NCBI GenBank assembly: GCA_030038835.1
Contig: JASHQZ010000041.1
Coordinates: 1-34,731, forward strand
Length of the DNA: 34,731 nucleotides
DNA from: a candidate division FCPU426 bacterium
Lineage (GTDB): Bacteria > Oederibacteriota > Muellerivitia > Muellerivitales > Muellerivitaceae
Reading direction: 5' to 3'
Shown in pieces: positions 34,731 to 34,731 of this stretch. Each line of letters opens with the position of its first letter. Within the stretch, counting starts at the first letter, position 1. Under the pieces are notes generated by a model, which was not told the origin of the DNA, did not search any database, and saw only the letters and a list, made by a program, of their open reading frames with translations. The position numbers were made by a program, and so were the translations under genes.

Positions 34731-34731
34731 T

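Overview
This is a chromosomal window of mostly housekeeping genes. It probably comes from an uncultivated Gram-negative-type bacterium (it encodes Lnt and a beta-barrel outer-membrane protein); the Pro-Thr-rich surface proteins suggest a candidate phylum, but that is inference only. In order it contains: a 5'-truncated Fn3-like surface protein with TP-rich loop inserts; comF; an NHL-repeat protein; a glycolytic cluster (gap, nfeD, SPFH, pgk, tpiA, secG) with a membrane pair nested in it; a LacI-type regulator; lnt with an overlapping Rieske protein; tRNA-Glu and argC on the minus strand; a cyclophilin; a second LacI regulator followed by a multidomain clan GH-A-like glycoside hydrolase; a TPR/coiled-coil protein; uvrB and uvrC; an NtrB/NtrC-like pair coupled to an exported coiled-coil protein and a beta-barrel OMP; an orphan acidic/Pro-rich protein; rph and rdgB; then tRNA-Pro and tRNA-Arg. 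No CRISPR array, intact transposon, integrase or prophage was seen. The observations I rate highest are: (1) a roughly 180-nt structured intergenic transcription unit at 32805-33020 with a TTGACA-N17-TAAAAT promoter and a strong terminator, which could be a 6S-like/novel sRNA or an attenuator of rph-rdgB; (2) the kinase/sigma54-activator/coiled-coil/OMP cluster; (3) an inverted repeat clamping tRNA-Pro plus a duplicated tRNA-Pro 3' end; (4) a palindrome next to an extended -10 that predicts a leaderless lnt mRNA; (5) Thr-Pro inserts at a recurrent site in the Fn3-like modules. All product names rest on motif recognition by eye; no database search was run.
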